Shown in pieces: positions 1 through 38,490 of a DNA stretch of 64,000 nt. The notes under the pieces are model-generated. The model had not been told where the DNA came from and did no database searches. It worked only from the letters and a program-made list of their open reading frames with translations. The stretch is from Cristatella mucedo (Eukaryota; Bryozoa; Phylactolaemata; Cristatellidae). A program made the translations under genes and the position numbers. Every line of letters begins with the position of its first letter. The stretch's first letter is position 1. Where the stretch lies: NCBI GenBank assembly GCA_009760855.2, contig WPIO01000028.1, positions 4,113,501 to 4,177,500 of the forward strand, written 5' to 3'.

Positions 1-1560
1 GCCCACAATAAACTGTTGCTTTCGGCACCCGGTTGTGGCCGCTTGTGTTTTAACCGCGCTGCACTACGCCGTCCACCGGTAGAGAGCTGGGGGACGAGCA
101 CCTGTGCGGTTACAGAGTTATAGAACCCTAGATCAGCCAGAATTTTACCAGGAGTAAATCTAAACAGCATACCAACATTGGTTGATCGGTCTGGATATGG
201 TGGCACGACTTTCTTAATGATAGCTCGCGATCAGCACTATGGTACAATGCACGATTCATAGAAGAAAACTGCCAGTGAAGTGAGACTAATAGAAGTAGCT
301 GGTTCAGGTTCAAAAAATGTGTGGCAGCTTACCATATCGTCTTGAATTACTAGCTTAATGCAGCTCATAAGGTGCTGGACAACAACAGCACGTTCCTTAA
401 CAGTGCAAAAGAATGTTGACCAAAGCAGCAATCTGCCAGCTTGCGTGCATTTAGCTGGAAAGGGTAATCTTTTCTGCTATGTACAGTCAAACGTGTCAGT
501 AAGTGCCATCCAAGAGACCAGCCCAATTGGTGCTAACATACAGGTGCTAACTAGTAAATGTCGCAGCTGGTCACATATGCTGCAACGTGCTTCAGTGCTT
601 GTAACTCCGAATGAATGAGAGCAGACCACGATGAGATAAGCCACCACCATCTCAACCTTACTGCCGAAATTTCAGTGCACTGTAGCAATTTCGGCTACAA
701 GTCTCATGCTATCTGCCGTCGGATATCCTTAGCATCTAGCTTTCTAACTATTAATCTTTTTGCTAAGCATAGGCTCTTTACCCTGCAATAAGTGCCAAGC
801 TCGTAGAAAGTTTGAAACGATAACACTGCCACCTCTCTACAATCAAGGGTCCTGGTTTTCTGGCTCATTATAGAGGCGATTAATCTCTACTAATTAAAGT
901 GAGAAAGTCTCTCCGACCTCCCTTCTATCAGTCGGCAGGCTAGCGACGAGTACTTCCATGAGTGACATGTAATAGACATGTAATCATATTATGACTCAGC
1001 GAAGTGAGTCCACAGGAGTGAGCTCTAGTATAATGTATATAAAGTGCATGAATGTAAAGAAAAAGTGTAAACAATGCAACAAATATTGATGTTTTACAAA
1101 AAATAGCACATTTTGCTTACACGCAGCTTTCCTAAAATGTGCCGGAAAAGGGAGGCCAACAAGGCCCTCCCTGACACAGCAGTAAAGGTTTCCCCACTTT
1201 TCATCAGGGCTCGATGCAACAAGCAAGTGATAAAAATATGATGAGAATAACTGATTATATAATAAATATACCACTAGATCAATATTTGAACAGTCGAGCA
1301 CTCTGGTGCTTCCAAAAGAAGCAACATGTATCTCTGGCTGGGGTATATCTATGCGGCAGAAAGAGGCAAGTAGTTTCTGCTCAAATACCCTCAAGTCTGG
1401 CAGTATCAGTTTCAATCAGGCCTGCTGCTACACCATATGCAAACAACATCCGGTAAAATTTGCAGGTAGCAGTAACAAAGAAGCCGGATGAGTGACAGAG
1501 CAAACCACAAAACCAACCAAAGCTTGGCTCTTTGAAGCATAGCTAAACTACTCCACTAGT
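1..1560. other. Left-end stretch, no gene recognised
   Basis: Short frames on both strands have no family resemblance and no paired splice sites that I can support. If Ena/VASP has a further 3' exon or its 3' UTR, it would lie here on the minus strand. Confidence 0.5.
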
Positions 1561-1564
1561 TCCA

Positions 1565-1905
1565 TCCTCCATGTGTCTTTCACGTCCTATTAGTACAATA
1601 CATTAGCTGTCTCATTCTTTCACTTATAAGCTATTAGTGACAGACACTTTTGTTCTGCTGATCCTTGACTGAAATTCACATCTACAATTCATATGCAACG
1701 ACATCACCACTATTGCATGCGACTTTGGCACCATCCTCTCCAGTTATCCTTTGCCTATACTTCCAAGCTACTCGTTCAATTATCCTCCTCACACAACTTA
1801 GCACTTTCTCTTTAATTAGTGAGATAAAATTCGTTGGGTATTATACAAACTGTATACAAACCGAAAGCCACTTAGGCTCTGACTGGGCTGTGGATAGATA
1901 ACTCT
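1565..1905 (+). mobile_element. LINE family B, 3' end
   Basis: The segment matches the C-terminal ORF end and 3' UTR of the LINE B copies at 35.7 and 47.1 kb. Shared words include ACAATACATTAGCTGT, the CTTTTGTTCTGCTGATCC region and the Arg/Thr-rich segment ending ACCGAAAGCCACTTAGG. The reading frame has stops. Only the last 340 bases remain. Confidence 0.7.
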
Positions 1906-2111
1906 ATGGCACGACACATGCTCAGTCTTTGTGGTCTTTCAGAAAATAGATACATAACGTGGCACAATTTGAGCATGCCCTATACGAATTCTCGGCGATT
2001 AATTCACTCACACATAGGATTAAAGAATTTGCTCTGTCAAGTCAGCCACTAGAGATTATTCATCTAACCTATTTAAAAAAAGGAGAAACAACTTATTCCT
2101 AAGGCTTACTT

Positions 2112-28148
<26,037 letters not shown>

Positions 28149-28344
28149 CTGTAAAAAAGGTCAAAGCACTAAAGTCGTGAGCGCACCTACTGATTTTTCA
28201 AGTACACCAAGTGGCTCCAAGTGAGCATAGTATTGAAGAAAAAACGCCGGCTCTCTCCTTACATGCTGTGAGCACGTGTATCGTCACGTTAAACAGACAA
28301 TTTCAAGTATGCTATAATGTGTATACATAGCTATCTATACAGTA

Positions 28345-28640
28345 ACAAGATAATAATCATAATAAAGCAGCACTTGCATATCACTCGAAGATAACTAAAT
28401 CCACGAAGGTACTTTACACAAGCTGCAAAGTAAGCATGCTAAATGGTTAGTGATAACAAGCAAATTGTCTGCACTCATTACGACAAAAAGAAAAACTCAG
28501 GCGCTATGCAAAAGCTGTAAGGAATGGGTGAGTTTTCAGCTTCTTCTTAAATGTCGTCAATCCAGAGCATGCCAAGCCGCAAGGCAGGGGTTAGCTCTAG
28601 TCTTTGAGAGTTTACAAACTAAAAACACGGTCTTCAAAGG
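28345..28640 (-). mobile_element. LINE family A, 3' UTR fragment
   Basis: The segment begins with AATAATCATAATAAAG, then AAATGGTTAGTGATAAC and the conserved CTTAAATGTCGTC region, as in the 51.2- and 62.2-kb copies. Confidence 0.7.
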
Positions 28641-28654
28641 ATCTGGGTCGACTA

Positions 28655-28712
28655 GAGACACACAGCCGTTAAGGCTCTTCCATCGATGTATATATGAGGC
28701 AGTTGAATCAGC
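28655..28712 (+). mobile_element. SINE family A, tail fragment
   Basis: AGCCGTTAAGGCTCTTCCATC is followed by GAGGCAGTTGAATCAGCC. A similar fragment (GAGGCTATTGAATCAGCTG) ends near 13553. Confidence 0.5.
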
Positions 28713-30310
28713 CAATCATCATCCTTGCCATTATAACGATTGTAGAGACTGATCAGCCTCCATTGAAATAAAATGTATGTATCATACTCGTTCATCCGGT
28801 TGCACATGCCACGCCCGCCGAGCTTGTTTAATGCCATACGGGACTTTTTGAGCAGCTAGACAAGATTAGCAGTCCCTGTTTAGACAGCAATTTAGGCTGT
28901 TCAAGATGCAGTTCTTCTTTAAGATTCCCGTTGAGAAATGCCATCGAAGTTGAACTTAACTAGTGTAAAGGTCTCTGCAAAGTCAATACAATCTGACTGA
29001 CACGTCTATATTACGCTTCATTATGAAAACAAATTTGCACCCAATGGCTAACCTACCTATGAGAAGCCAGGTTAATGGGTTACCACATACATTATGTCAT
29101 ACCGACACGAGTTCCTTATCAATAAATCAAAGTCACCCACAGATGTACTTCAGGACTGCCAAGAGCATTCTGCAGGATATCGAGCTCATCGAGGTCATCA
29201 CTGCCATCAACTAGTGCTTCTGCAACTGTCCGATACTAATCATCCATCGCGATGTCCAGTAGGCTGTCATGTTTTAATTGATCTTCGTGATGTGTGAGTG
29301 AGTAGCCGTCGGAGCTCGCTCGATGCCGTGGCTGTCAGCTGCTCTCATAGCTCAGGCTCTATGGAAGCCGGCTGTTCATAGACCAGAACCTGGCGCTGTT
29401 TTGCCAGACTGCCTTACAACAGTTGCTCGGTACTCTTTGAAGAGGGATGCTGAGTTGCTCTTTTTCGTGATCTGTATGACGTGTTGTTCGCCTCCACAAT
29501 CACTCCAAAGAAAGCAAGGCACCCGTGATCGATCGGGAAGTCCAGCCCAGAAGCCACTGCACTCTTTTTTAGTGTCTGCAGGCTATCATCAAGCAATGTG
29601 GAAGTACCCCTGATGCCACAGCCGAAAAGTATCTTTAGCAGATCAAAGTCATCAGTGGTAACCTTTCTTCAAGCACTGGCTCAGCAAGAACAGGTTGTTA
29701 GCAAGCTTCGGAACATACAACGCATCACAAAGCTCAGCTAGATGCTCAGTCCTATCGATTTGCAGCTCGACCTTATGTTAGCCTCTGCATGTTTCGGCGA
29801 GCTTTAGCCAATATTGCTGTCCTTGGCTTTTGTCGGTTTTCTTAGCAGCAACAAGAACCATCCCATTAAAACCCTCATTGAGGGTGCTATTTCTGTTTCC
29901 AGAGCTGCTCATGCAAAAGCCGGCTCTGCACTATGTCGATCGCGCGATCTTTCTTGCTTACAGCGCCCTAATCAAAGTGACAAGTTTGCAAAGACCCTGG
30001 CATCTATTTAGCAAGCCAATAACCGAATGTTATTCATGATCATTTTCTCCACCACAGCCAACTAAAGCGAAAGCACCTTCACTTGATTGATAAAGTCCAT
30101 CACATCACAGCTTTTGATGATGCAAAGCTGTACCTACTGTCAATGTAGGAACAGCTTATTCACTCGGCTTTCGACGCACATGTCGATTTTAACTTTTTCC
30201 AGCGTTAATAGTGTTGGCCATTGGCCGAAATGATTAGAACTGTATCCGATAGTGACAGTACCACAAACATCAAAGTTTTTGACGAGAGTCAGTCGAACAG
30301 CTGTTTCGCT
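28713..30310. other. Unassigned stretch, possible decayed coding DNA
   Basis: Several medium frames with protein-like composition lie on both strands (29323-29613 and 29814-30039 plus; 29596-29414 minus). None matches a family I know, and stops break every longer reading. A dead transposon of another class is possible. Confidence 0.3.
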
Positions 30311-30314
30311 TTGC

Positions 30315-30465
30315 TGATTGCCGAGCTAGTTTGGTCCGGTGGTTAAGGTGCTCGCCTCGACCAAGGTCTGGCTGAGGTCGTGGGCTCGAGCCTCGAGGCA
30401 CATGTGAAGCGCCAGGATAGTGATTACGTTCTCTTGGGGTGCTATACAAATGAATTATATCTCAC
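30315..30465 (+). mobile_element. SINE family B, full copy
   Basis: The tRNA-like head TTTGGTCCGGTGGTTAAGG (A box) and GGTCGTGGGCTCGAGCC (B box) are followed by a body. The tail is GTGATTACGTTCTCTTGGGG-TGCTATACAAATGAATTAT, which matches LINE A 3' ends. Confidence 0.78.
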
Positions 30466-30559
30466 CAATGCATGTGCGCCTACTCGCACCCATATAGGTA
30501 TTGTCAGGCCAGCTCTTTTCATATCTCGATAGACTATGCTTGAGAGGTCGTTAGCAATA

Positions 30560-31715
30560 ACGAAAATCTTGCCTTTGCACTTAAGTATGAGGGTACCTCA
30601 AGGCTCTGTGCTCGGTCTGGTTCTTTTTACATGTTATACTCCACTTCTTGCCGATGTGATCGCCAAGCACAATATAGGCTTTCATTTCTAAGCAGATGAC
30701 ACTCAGTTGTACCTTTGCTTTGATCCCTACCAGCCATCCAGTATGTCAAATTCTCTACAAACCCTTGCTGCATGTATTGATGACATCCACACATGGATGA
30801 CAGCAACACATTTTCTTAAATTGAATGACGACAAAGCCAACTTACTAGTTATGGGCAAACCAAGTAAGATTCACAAATTGAAAAAATTAAAGCTCAAAAT
30901 CGACTCAATCGACATATCTCCTGTTGAACCTGCACGTAATTTCGGTGTCCTGTTCCAAAGTGACCTTTCATTAGACGACAACATCAGTTTAACAGTAGAC
31001 TGCCAACTTTCAGCTACATAAAATAGCTAAAATTCAGGATTGTTTAAACAGGGATACTACATCCAAATTGATCCATGCATTTGCGACATCCTGCATCGAC
31101 TTCTGTAACTCAATACATGCTAGTTTACCAGCATGTGCAATCAGGCACTTACAGTTGGCGCAAAATTCTGCAGCTAGGATTGTCTGTCGCGAGCTTCGAA
31201 GTTGCGATATTCCACCACTTCTCACCGACTTGCACTGGCTCCCAAACTCAAGCAGTGTATCGACTTCAAGGTCGTGTCCCTTACTTTGAGGTCCTTCATT
31301 CTCTGGCTCTAGCCTACCTATCAGAACTACTCCCCCACCAGGCGAAGAATCATACAACCCACTGTTCTGACTCGAATTGTTTAGCCACACCTCGTACGAA
31401 CTTCAAAACCGTTGGAGGCCGTGCCTTTAGTTCGTATGCTCCCAAAACCTGAAACTCACAACCGACACATGCCACAATGTCCCACTGACACGACGACATT
31501 TGAAAAAAGCGTGAAATGCATCTGTTTATTACGGTAATTGGTGGGTCTTAGTGATTTGTTCTTCATATGCACGTACTTGCTTACACTGTGCCTGCTGCTA
31601 GCGGATGTTACCATCAATCATTTGCTAATACTTTCTATACATCATCTGTAAAGTGCCAAGACAGAGATTTAATTCTCTACGTGCACCACCCAAAATGTTT
31701 TATTATTATAATTAT
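30560..31715 (+). mobile_element. LINE family A, RT half and 3' end
   Basis: The plus strand reads VPQGSVLGLVLF, then a catalytic box with a stop in it (F-stop-ADDTQLYLCFD). Next comes an intact stretch at 30707-31021 with CIDDIHTWMTATHFLKLNDD and LLVMGKPSK. A frameshifted C-terminus (SWRKILQLGLS; HLQLAQNSAARIVCREL) and the ATT-rich tail follow at about 31700. It is a pseudogene, cut off at the 5' end inside RT. Confidence 0.88.
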
Positions 31716-32139
31716 TATAGTTGGAAATCCTCGCAATTGAACTTTTCCAATACATTCCGGTGTATGCTGGACCAATACCTTGTGAGCTGGAGTGCATTGC
31801 ATAAGTTATCCATGGGTCAATGTAGTGAATAGTCATGCTGTTTGTTATACAAGAACCGCCAAGCGACCAAAGAGGGAAATAACAACATCAATCACCTATA
31901 ATCTATCAATAACTCAACGAAGCAAGATAAATGTGGTTTTGATGCAAATATATATAGTTCACACCATCAAATAGCGATCGGTTAGCACAAAAAAATAACT
32001 GAAACATAATGGCAAATTGCATATTTTTTGCGTATCCTATGCTACACTGTAGCTGTGAGTAGTTGGTCAATCAACCAAAGCTTAGAGGCATATGCAGCTC
32101 ATATTTAGCACCAACTGTAGAGTAACTTATTGTAAAGAC

Positions 32140-32400
32140 CTGCAGTGAGTTACAAAAGTCGAGAGTGAATGTCACAAATGCATGGACCAGCTTGGCTGTG
32201 GTCTGGAGCAGGCCCAAATTTTTGCAGTGTTATGTAGCTGAAAGTAGGCAGACTTGACCAGGATTGCAAACTCCCATCGCATGCTCATGCCACAGCCGAT
32301 TTGCTGGCCAAGCCCATTTGAAAGTTGGATTTTTCCAATTTCTGAGTTAACACTAGACTTTCCCATAACTAGTAAGCTTTATCACCCTAAACCCTAAAGC
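32140..32400 (-). mobile_element. LINE family A, internal fragment
   Basis: The fragment matches the RT C-terminal region of the 51.2-kb copy: GAATGTCACAAATGCATGGAC, TATGTAGCTGAAAGTAGGCAG and the TTTCCAATTTCTGAGT word, in the same order. No open frame is left. Confidence 0.65.
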
Positions 32401-32689
32401 ATTCAAGTATGCTTACAACAACAAGTAAGCAAATAATTTAGGGTTTCCAACCTCAACCAGAACAATATCTTGCTTACCAAGTGGTGTGATCACATAAAAT
32501 GCATGACACTACTAGATCCTAGCCGACAGCAATCCGGTGGCATCAGAGCCAAGAATGTAGGCCACTTAATGCATTAGCTAATAGCACGTTGAAGGGCACG
32601 ACTCAATAACAGATCACAAAGGCATCACCATGGCTACCCATTCGGGGCAATGTGTAGGGTCTGGACACACCAACTCAGACGCCCAGGAT

Positions 32690-33318
32690 AAAATCTGCAC
32701 GACAGTATTAAAAGTGTACTACAGTACTCTCGTGTAGCACAGTAGCATTGGCAGCCTGTCAACTGCTTACCGTTTGCATACAATTTGGCAGCAAGAATTG
32801 TCAGTCATGAGCATCACACCGCTGCACCTTAAATTTCTCACAGAATTGACCAGGCTCCATCCACACTAAGCAGCATACCGACTTCAAGGCTCTGTAACCT
32901 GCTGGTAGGTTGCTTTAGACAGACCCGAATACATTTCCCAGTCTTTGCATGGTAATATCTGCTCTCCCTATTCGAGTCATTTAGCAGTACTCAAACCAAC
33001 CTCAAATCCGTTGGAGATAGTGTCTTTAGTTTGCAGGCTGTACCTTCAGTCCCTATGCTTCCAAAGCCTGGAAATCATGCCTGACTAATTTAACGACATT
33101 CCCAGAAAATGAGATTAAAACAAATGCTAAAAAATCAACTGTTCCTTATATTGTTTGCTCCATCCGTATATTGTCCTTTGTGTGTTAACAAGTTCTGACG
33201 CTATGCATGTTATCACTAACTAATTTACATGCTTCCTTTTCAGCTTACGAGAAGCCTTATAAAGAGATTTAGTTGTCTTTTGGTGCTATTAAAACGTTTT
33301 ATTATTCTTATTATTGCT
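32690..33318 (+). mobile_element. LINE family A, decayed 3' end
   Basis: Degenerate RT C-terminus words (GCAAGAATTGTCAGTC; CGACTTCAAGGCTCTG) precede the family 3' UTR (ATGCATGTTATCACTAAC, then AGAGATTTAGTT) and a final TATTATTCTTATTATT tail. Confidence 0.65.
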
Positions 33319-33613
33319 GCTATGTCCGTTGATTACTGGGAGTTAACAGCAGGCTCAGCTGTATATAGTAAGTTGCTGTTTCCATACCATGTTGGTGGGC
33401 ACTGAGCCACAACCGGAAGCAACCGGCTTACCGAGGAACAAGAGCAGTCATTATTGCACTGTCATGAGCTGATGCAGCAGCTTCAGTAAATCTTATTCTC
33501 AGTAACACCAAATGAGTCATCTGGGCATGGCTGCAAGAAACGTCTCTAAGGGCCAGGAAGCTCCATGAATCACCCCGAGTTACTATTTTTATTAGCCAGA
33601 TAAGGAAAGCACA

Positions 33614-33643
33614 GGCAGATGCTAAGCTGGCTTAGCATCTGCC
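33614..33643. repeat. Perfect 14-bp inverted repeat, 2-base loop
   Basis: GGCAGATGCTAAGC, then TG, then GCTTAGCATCTGCC. No adjacent T run or element end was found. Confidence 0.85.
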
Positions 33644-34082
33644 ATCTGACTATCAACAGACTGGCCAATAGGCTGGTGGAGGAGCATATGGCACACTTAA
33701 AAACACAGTGCAGGGTGGTCGGGGTCGGCCACGCCATACAGATTCAGGATGGAAATTCAGTCATTTCAAGCCATGACATACTGCTTCAGAAAGACGGCAT
33801 CAAATGATGGCATCACAAGCAGTTTGATCAAAGCTGTGAGCACAGACCTTTGGATACACTGGAACTTACTACTGTTGAAGCTTTTAAGAGATGCCATGAA
33901 TGCTCCAGCTAACGACCAGTATGCCACTCTGCTTTCTCTACTTGAGCTAATCTCTCCAAAGTGAGAAGAAAGCTGGTGACCAATAAATTCGTGCCTAAAG
34001 CTACTCAAGATTACCACATGCCACAGCAAACTCCTAGTTGCAGCACTCACTTACTCTTAAGTTCTTTACGCAGCTACTGCTT

Positions 34083-34212
34083 AAGCTAAGATTTGGCCCA
34101 GCGGCTAAGGTGTCCGCCCCGACAAAGGTCGTGGGCTCGAGCCCCGTGGCATTAGTGCAGCACCTGAATAGAGATTAAGTATTCTTAAGGCACTATACAA
34201 ATGAATTAAATT
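34083..34212 (+). mobile_element. SINE family B, full copy
   Basis: The A box TGGCCCAGCGGCTAAGG and B box GTGGGCTCGAGCCCC are near consensus. The tail reads TAGAGATTAAGTATTC, then GGCACTATACAAATGAATTA. Confidence 0.8.
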
Positions 34213-34739
34213 TATTTTTCACATTTAAGCTAAATACATGAATACGTTAAACGAAAGTACATACATACATACACATGTCTGTATAATTTAGACATCCCAT
34301 TTACACACTTGCAGCACATATCAACTATAACGTTAAGCGAAAAAAAAGACTAAACTATTTGACTAAAACACTGCTTTTCCGTTTGTATTTTAGTATCGAG
34401 ATACATTGCTTAACATAGCATAGAACAACGTTCTAGCAAGTCACAAACAGGCTGCAACATACAAGCAATTGCTTAACTATTGAGGTTAGTAGCCAGATGA
34501 GTCCAAGCAAGACAAGTCAATCGAGATAAGGCAGATTATTTCTGACTGAAGACTACATCATGCAATGCCAAATACTGCACAAACATACATTTGGTATATA
34601 AAAAATAAACAGTAGCATTGAAAGACAAATCTAGCATAGATCCGTAATTATATTGATGGGGGCCTAATGGTAGAAGAGCTAAGAATGACATCATCAAGCC
34701 TTGGCTAGCTACCTGCTCAGCCATTATGCCAGTGGTCTA

Positions 34740-35050
34740 ATGGTCGGAGTCTGGGTTTTGCACCTACTGCAAGCGATTTGATGTATAGGCCGGAAGACCT
34801 GTGAGTAGTGAGGTACACAAGTGGAGGTGGAATGCCACACATGCACGGACCAACTTGCATGGGGTATACCTGTCTAAGCAGGCCCAGGTTATTGCAATGC
34901 TAACTAGCTGACAGTAGGCAGACTTGTCTATGGAGCTGATAAGGTCGTCTGGCGAGGTCACTTTGGAACAGGACATCTCGATTTCGTGCAGATGCTACAG
35001 GGGATATTCAGGCCGAGCCCATTTTGAGATATTTGGCTACGTTTTCTGCC
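34740..35050 (-). mobile_element. LINE family A, internal fragment
   Basis: The segment aligns with the same RT region as 32140-32400 and 51.83-52.07 kb: ACGGACCAACTT, GCTGACAGTAGGCAGACT and GAGCCCATTTTGAG. It has no tail and no open frame. Confidence 0.6.
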
Positions 35051-35684
35051 ATCTTTCTGTCGTTGTTTAAAAAATTAACACATTCGTGGCTTTATTTTCT
35101 GCATTCTCGGTTAAAGAAATTCACATATTCGTGCCTCCATAAAGCAGCCTCCGACTATAGCAAGCATTGAGTAGCAGCCTGTGGCCGACAATAAGAAATG
35201 TTCCAAGGTATCTGTACACATGCAGACACAAGTGGTTAACCATTATAAAGTTCAGTATAAAGAACTCACCAAAAGACCTTATACCGTCGTCTTTGGTAAT
35301 GACTGGTTAACAAACTTGGCCCAGACATAACTCAATTTTATAATAGTTCTCTGGATAGAGGGGCTGTTGTAAAGTTTTCAAACTGGACAGATACAGTCAG
35401 CCCTCCCCCACTTAAGACGGTTCGACTTACGAAAATTGGGAGATACACGAACTCGGCCATGGTCGCACGAAACAAAATCAAAAATCAAAATGGCATCCAA
35501 GAAAACTTTTGAAATCAACTAGGTCAATAGATTTGACAACACTGAAAACAGTAGGTAAGAACGATGGCTGGCAGCTTAGAACGTATCAAAAAGGAACATA
35601 TCATACACCATGCTTGACTAACAAAAATTCGACAGGTTTTCCGGTCTCTATCTATTTCGTAAATCGGGGGGGGGGGGGCTGACT

Positions 35685-37170
35685 GTACGTGGAAGGAATG
35701 GATTGGATTCTGAAGATCTAGCAAACAATCGCCCAGTCCCCCTTCTACCCTTTTTGCCAAGATTCTTGAAAATATTGTCACCAAGCAACTTGTGGAACAT
35801 AATGACATGCCCGACGTGCCAGAGAAATTTCAGCCAAGATTCAAGCCACACCAATCCTCTGAGCCTACTCTCCTTCTTGTGAACAATGATATGCTGAGCA
35901 GCATCAGCGATGGTAACGTCACAGCCAAAGGTCCTATTCGATCAACGAGCTGCATTTGATACTATAGCTCATGATATCACACTTGACCGATTGCAAACAA
36001 AGATCGACAAAGCGGATGAGGCTCTGGTGTGGTTCAAATAAAACATGTTTGATCATGTTTGGGCTATTGTGTGGTGGTCAGGTCTCATCTAGAAGACCAG
36101 TCAGCTTTGGAGTTTGACAAGAGTGTGTTCTCGGTCCTTAGCTGTTCTTCATTTACACAGGGTCTCTCAAAAAAGTGATTCGGACCCATGAGATCGGCTA
36201 GCACTTCTTTACGAAGAAGATACCAAGCCATACTTGTTATTTACATAATCTGAATCAGCTTCAGCAGCTGATGAACAGAATGCCTGCCTTTTAGACATTT
36301 GATCCTAGTTATCGACACATTTTCTTAAGCTAAACGAGGTTAAAACTGAAATGCTGCCCAAAGGAAAGCTGCAATTTCGGCTCTGTAGTGTCATCGTCAT
36401 CATGCGCTCAGAATAAAGGTGTCCTATTTGATAACTGCTTAGAGTTTGAGAGCTTCAGAAGAACAAAATTGTTCAGAAGATAGCCACTATAGCTAGCCAT
36501 CACAATCAATCCCTTTCAAGAAATGTCTAGAGCAAAGAGTGCCTACCACGATAGCTTGCTAAAAATGTTACTAGCTCTCGGGTTCAGCCTGTGCCGAACT
36601 ACTGAAATACTGTTTCGACCAGGTTACCAAAAAAGCCACCAAGACTCAGCAGGTGGTGATGAATATGGCAGTTAGGTTAGTCACCAAATTCCAGAGGTTT
36701 AGCCAAACGTCTCCTTTGCTGAAGGAGCTACCATGGCTCCAGGTTGATCAACGAATACAGAGTAAACTTGTTACACTAACACACAGCGCCTGCGATGGCT
36801 TGGCTCCTTCATAACTAGTGGAACAGCTGCATCAGTTTCGGCCTCTTCAAGCCATCAGTCATCTATGAACAATACATTAGCTGTTCCATTCCTCTGCTTT
36901 AAGACCGGTGGCGACAGAAGCTTTTGCTCTGCTGCTCCTAGGCTGTGGAGCTCCCTTCCATAATTCTTAGGCAATGACTGTGATGGCAATGATCTTCTCT
37001 CCTGTGGTACATCCTTTCCGGCTGTCCTGAGCTGCTACTTCCACGTCTCATCGATAGCCGTCCTGACTCAGCTATGCATCCCACTTTTTGTTGTTGCAAG
37101 AGGTGAAGTGTATTGGCTACCGTATGTGCACCGAAGGCAGCTTAGGCTTGAGTCTGCTATAAAAACTTAA
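35685..37170 (+). mobile_element. LINE family B, RT to 3' UTR
   Basis: Broken frames read NRPV, FLAKILENIVTKQLVEHND and LDQRAAFDTIAHDI (RT fingers and palm). Later comes AVRLVTKFQRF with LQVDQRIQSKLVTL (thumb), then the 3' UTR shared with the 1.6- and 47-kb copies. There are stops and frameshifts throughout. An 11-base G run (35667-35677) lies just before it. Confidence 0.75.
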
Positions 37171-38418
37171 CAGTAACACCTATTCCGTTCCTGTGGCAGT
37201 AGGAGATACAGACAGAGATACACTACATCAAATTCCTGAGAAAGTAACACGTACAATGACGACCTCTGGACCCGCAGGCCTGGACTTAAATTTTCTGGCA
37301 ATAGGACTAGCCCAATTGATACCAGCAAACACACCATAGCGGTCCACAATGCAAATGTGGCAATCGAGGGGCAAGGCCTCCCCGTGAACAATGAAATAAT
37401 ACTACCGAGTGAATATTTAAAATTCATTTACCGATAGTTCACATTATAAGTTTCATACCGGAATCTAGACAAAAGTTAGGATCCACATTTCCCACGTGTG
37501 AGCTAAGTACATTCAAAGGCCATGTTAGTCAGCAACTGTTGGTAATGTCATTACATAATGATAAGTAAGCCATGAAATCATCGAATATATGCAATGAATG
37601 TGAGTGCTAACACATAAAAAATACAACTGCAAGTCAAAAGAAACACACGGAAGTTGATAGTTAAGAGGGCAAGAAAGCATGGGTGCCATCAATGTATATC
37701 CGAGGCAATGGCCAATACCGCAGCTAAAGTACTTCACAATTCTAGAATAGGCTCTGAGAATGCCGACAGACATCGTAAGGCGCTGAAAAGGCCACGAAAT
37801 CAGTGAAAATCGAGACACGAAAACAAGGAACTCGGTACCTACCAGTGCTGCTGGTAACATGCCAGAATGGTAGGACCGTGGACTAACATAAATCCTAGCT
37901 AAAGTCATAAAATTAAGAGCTGTGAGTAAACGAGCAAGAACAAGTACGTGAACGAACTAACAGTCGGCAGTGTGTATCTGGAACCACAGGGCTGAGAAAA
38001 CGCTTAAGTGGCCGGCATTCAAGGTTAACTTACTTGGCCATTCTTTAAAATGTAGCCTTTCACTGCAAAGCAAGTAACTAAGCGACGTATTTCAAACCTA
38101 GCACGATGTCAAGTATCCAATCTGTATGACAGTACAACGCTGCAACGACACTTCGCAACGCCGCACAGATCATCCAGGAAGAACCTCTCAGGTTGATGAT
38201 ACCACAATGCCCCCGAGGGATCTGACCCGTCGATCTCGCCTCCGACATAAGAGATGGCACTACGGATTAGGTTGATTTAAAGAAAATAATTGTTTATTTT
38301 TATAGAATGTATTTATAGCTTGCTTAAATGGCTACCGAAACAAGTCTTCTGCATGCCGGAACGGGCTTTGAGCTCTTGGTTGTTAAGCGTGCGGCTGTGC
38401 TTCCGTACTTCCTTCAGC
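37171..38418. other. Upstream region of SRP9
   Basis: The stretch 38090-38270 is richer in CpG than its surroundings, as a promoter would be. On the minus strand, two splice-bounded open pieces (37889-37833 with acceptor TTTAGCTAG and donor GTAGGT; and one starting near 37786 after CCTTTTCAG) could be exons of a divergent gene. Their readings have no known relatives. Confidence 0.3.
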
Positions 38419-38490
38419 ATGCCGTGCGTGGCTTCTTGGGAAGAATTCGCTCGGTCAGCCGAGCAGCTGTACTCAGAGAACCCAATGAAG
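38419..38490 (+). CDS. SRP9: SRP9 exon 1 (start codon)
   Basis: The exon holds 24 codons from CAGCATGC to CCAATGAAG, followed by donor GTATGC. Conserved features are WEEF and the EQLYSENPMK segment, which opens the first helix and beta strand of the SRP9/14 fold. Further Met codons lie upstream in frame, but alignment to the family start (Met-Pro) fixes the initiator at 38419. The preceding bases are pyrimidine-rich and end TTCAG. A 5' UTR intron ending at 38417 is therefore possible. Confidence 0.95.

Noticed and set aside
996-1415. 139-codon minus frame
   Set aside because: No domain, no CpG-rich start, no paired splice sites. Length alone is not unusual in this composition.
38078-38260. 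Minus-strand ATG-TCG-GAG (Met-Ser-Glu) as the Ena/VASP start
   Set aside because: The reading continues past Glu without a donor at the needed place, so it cannot join exon 2 in phase.
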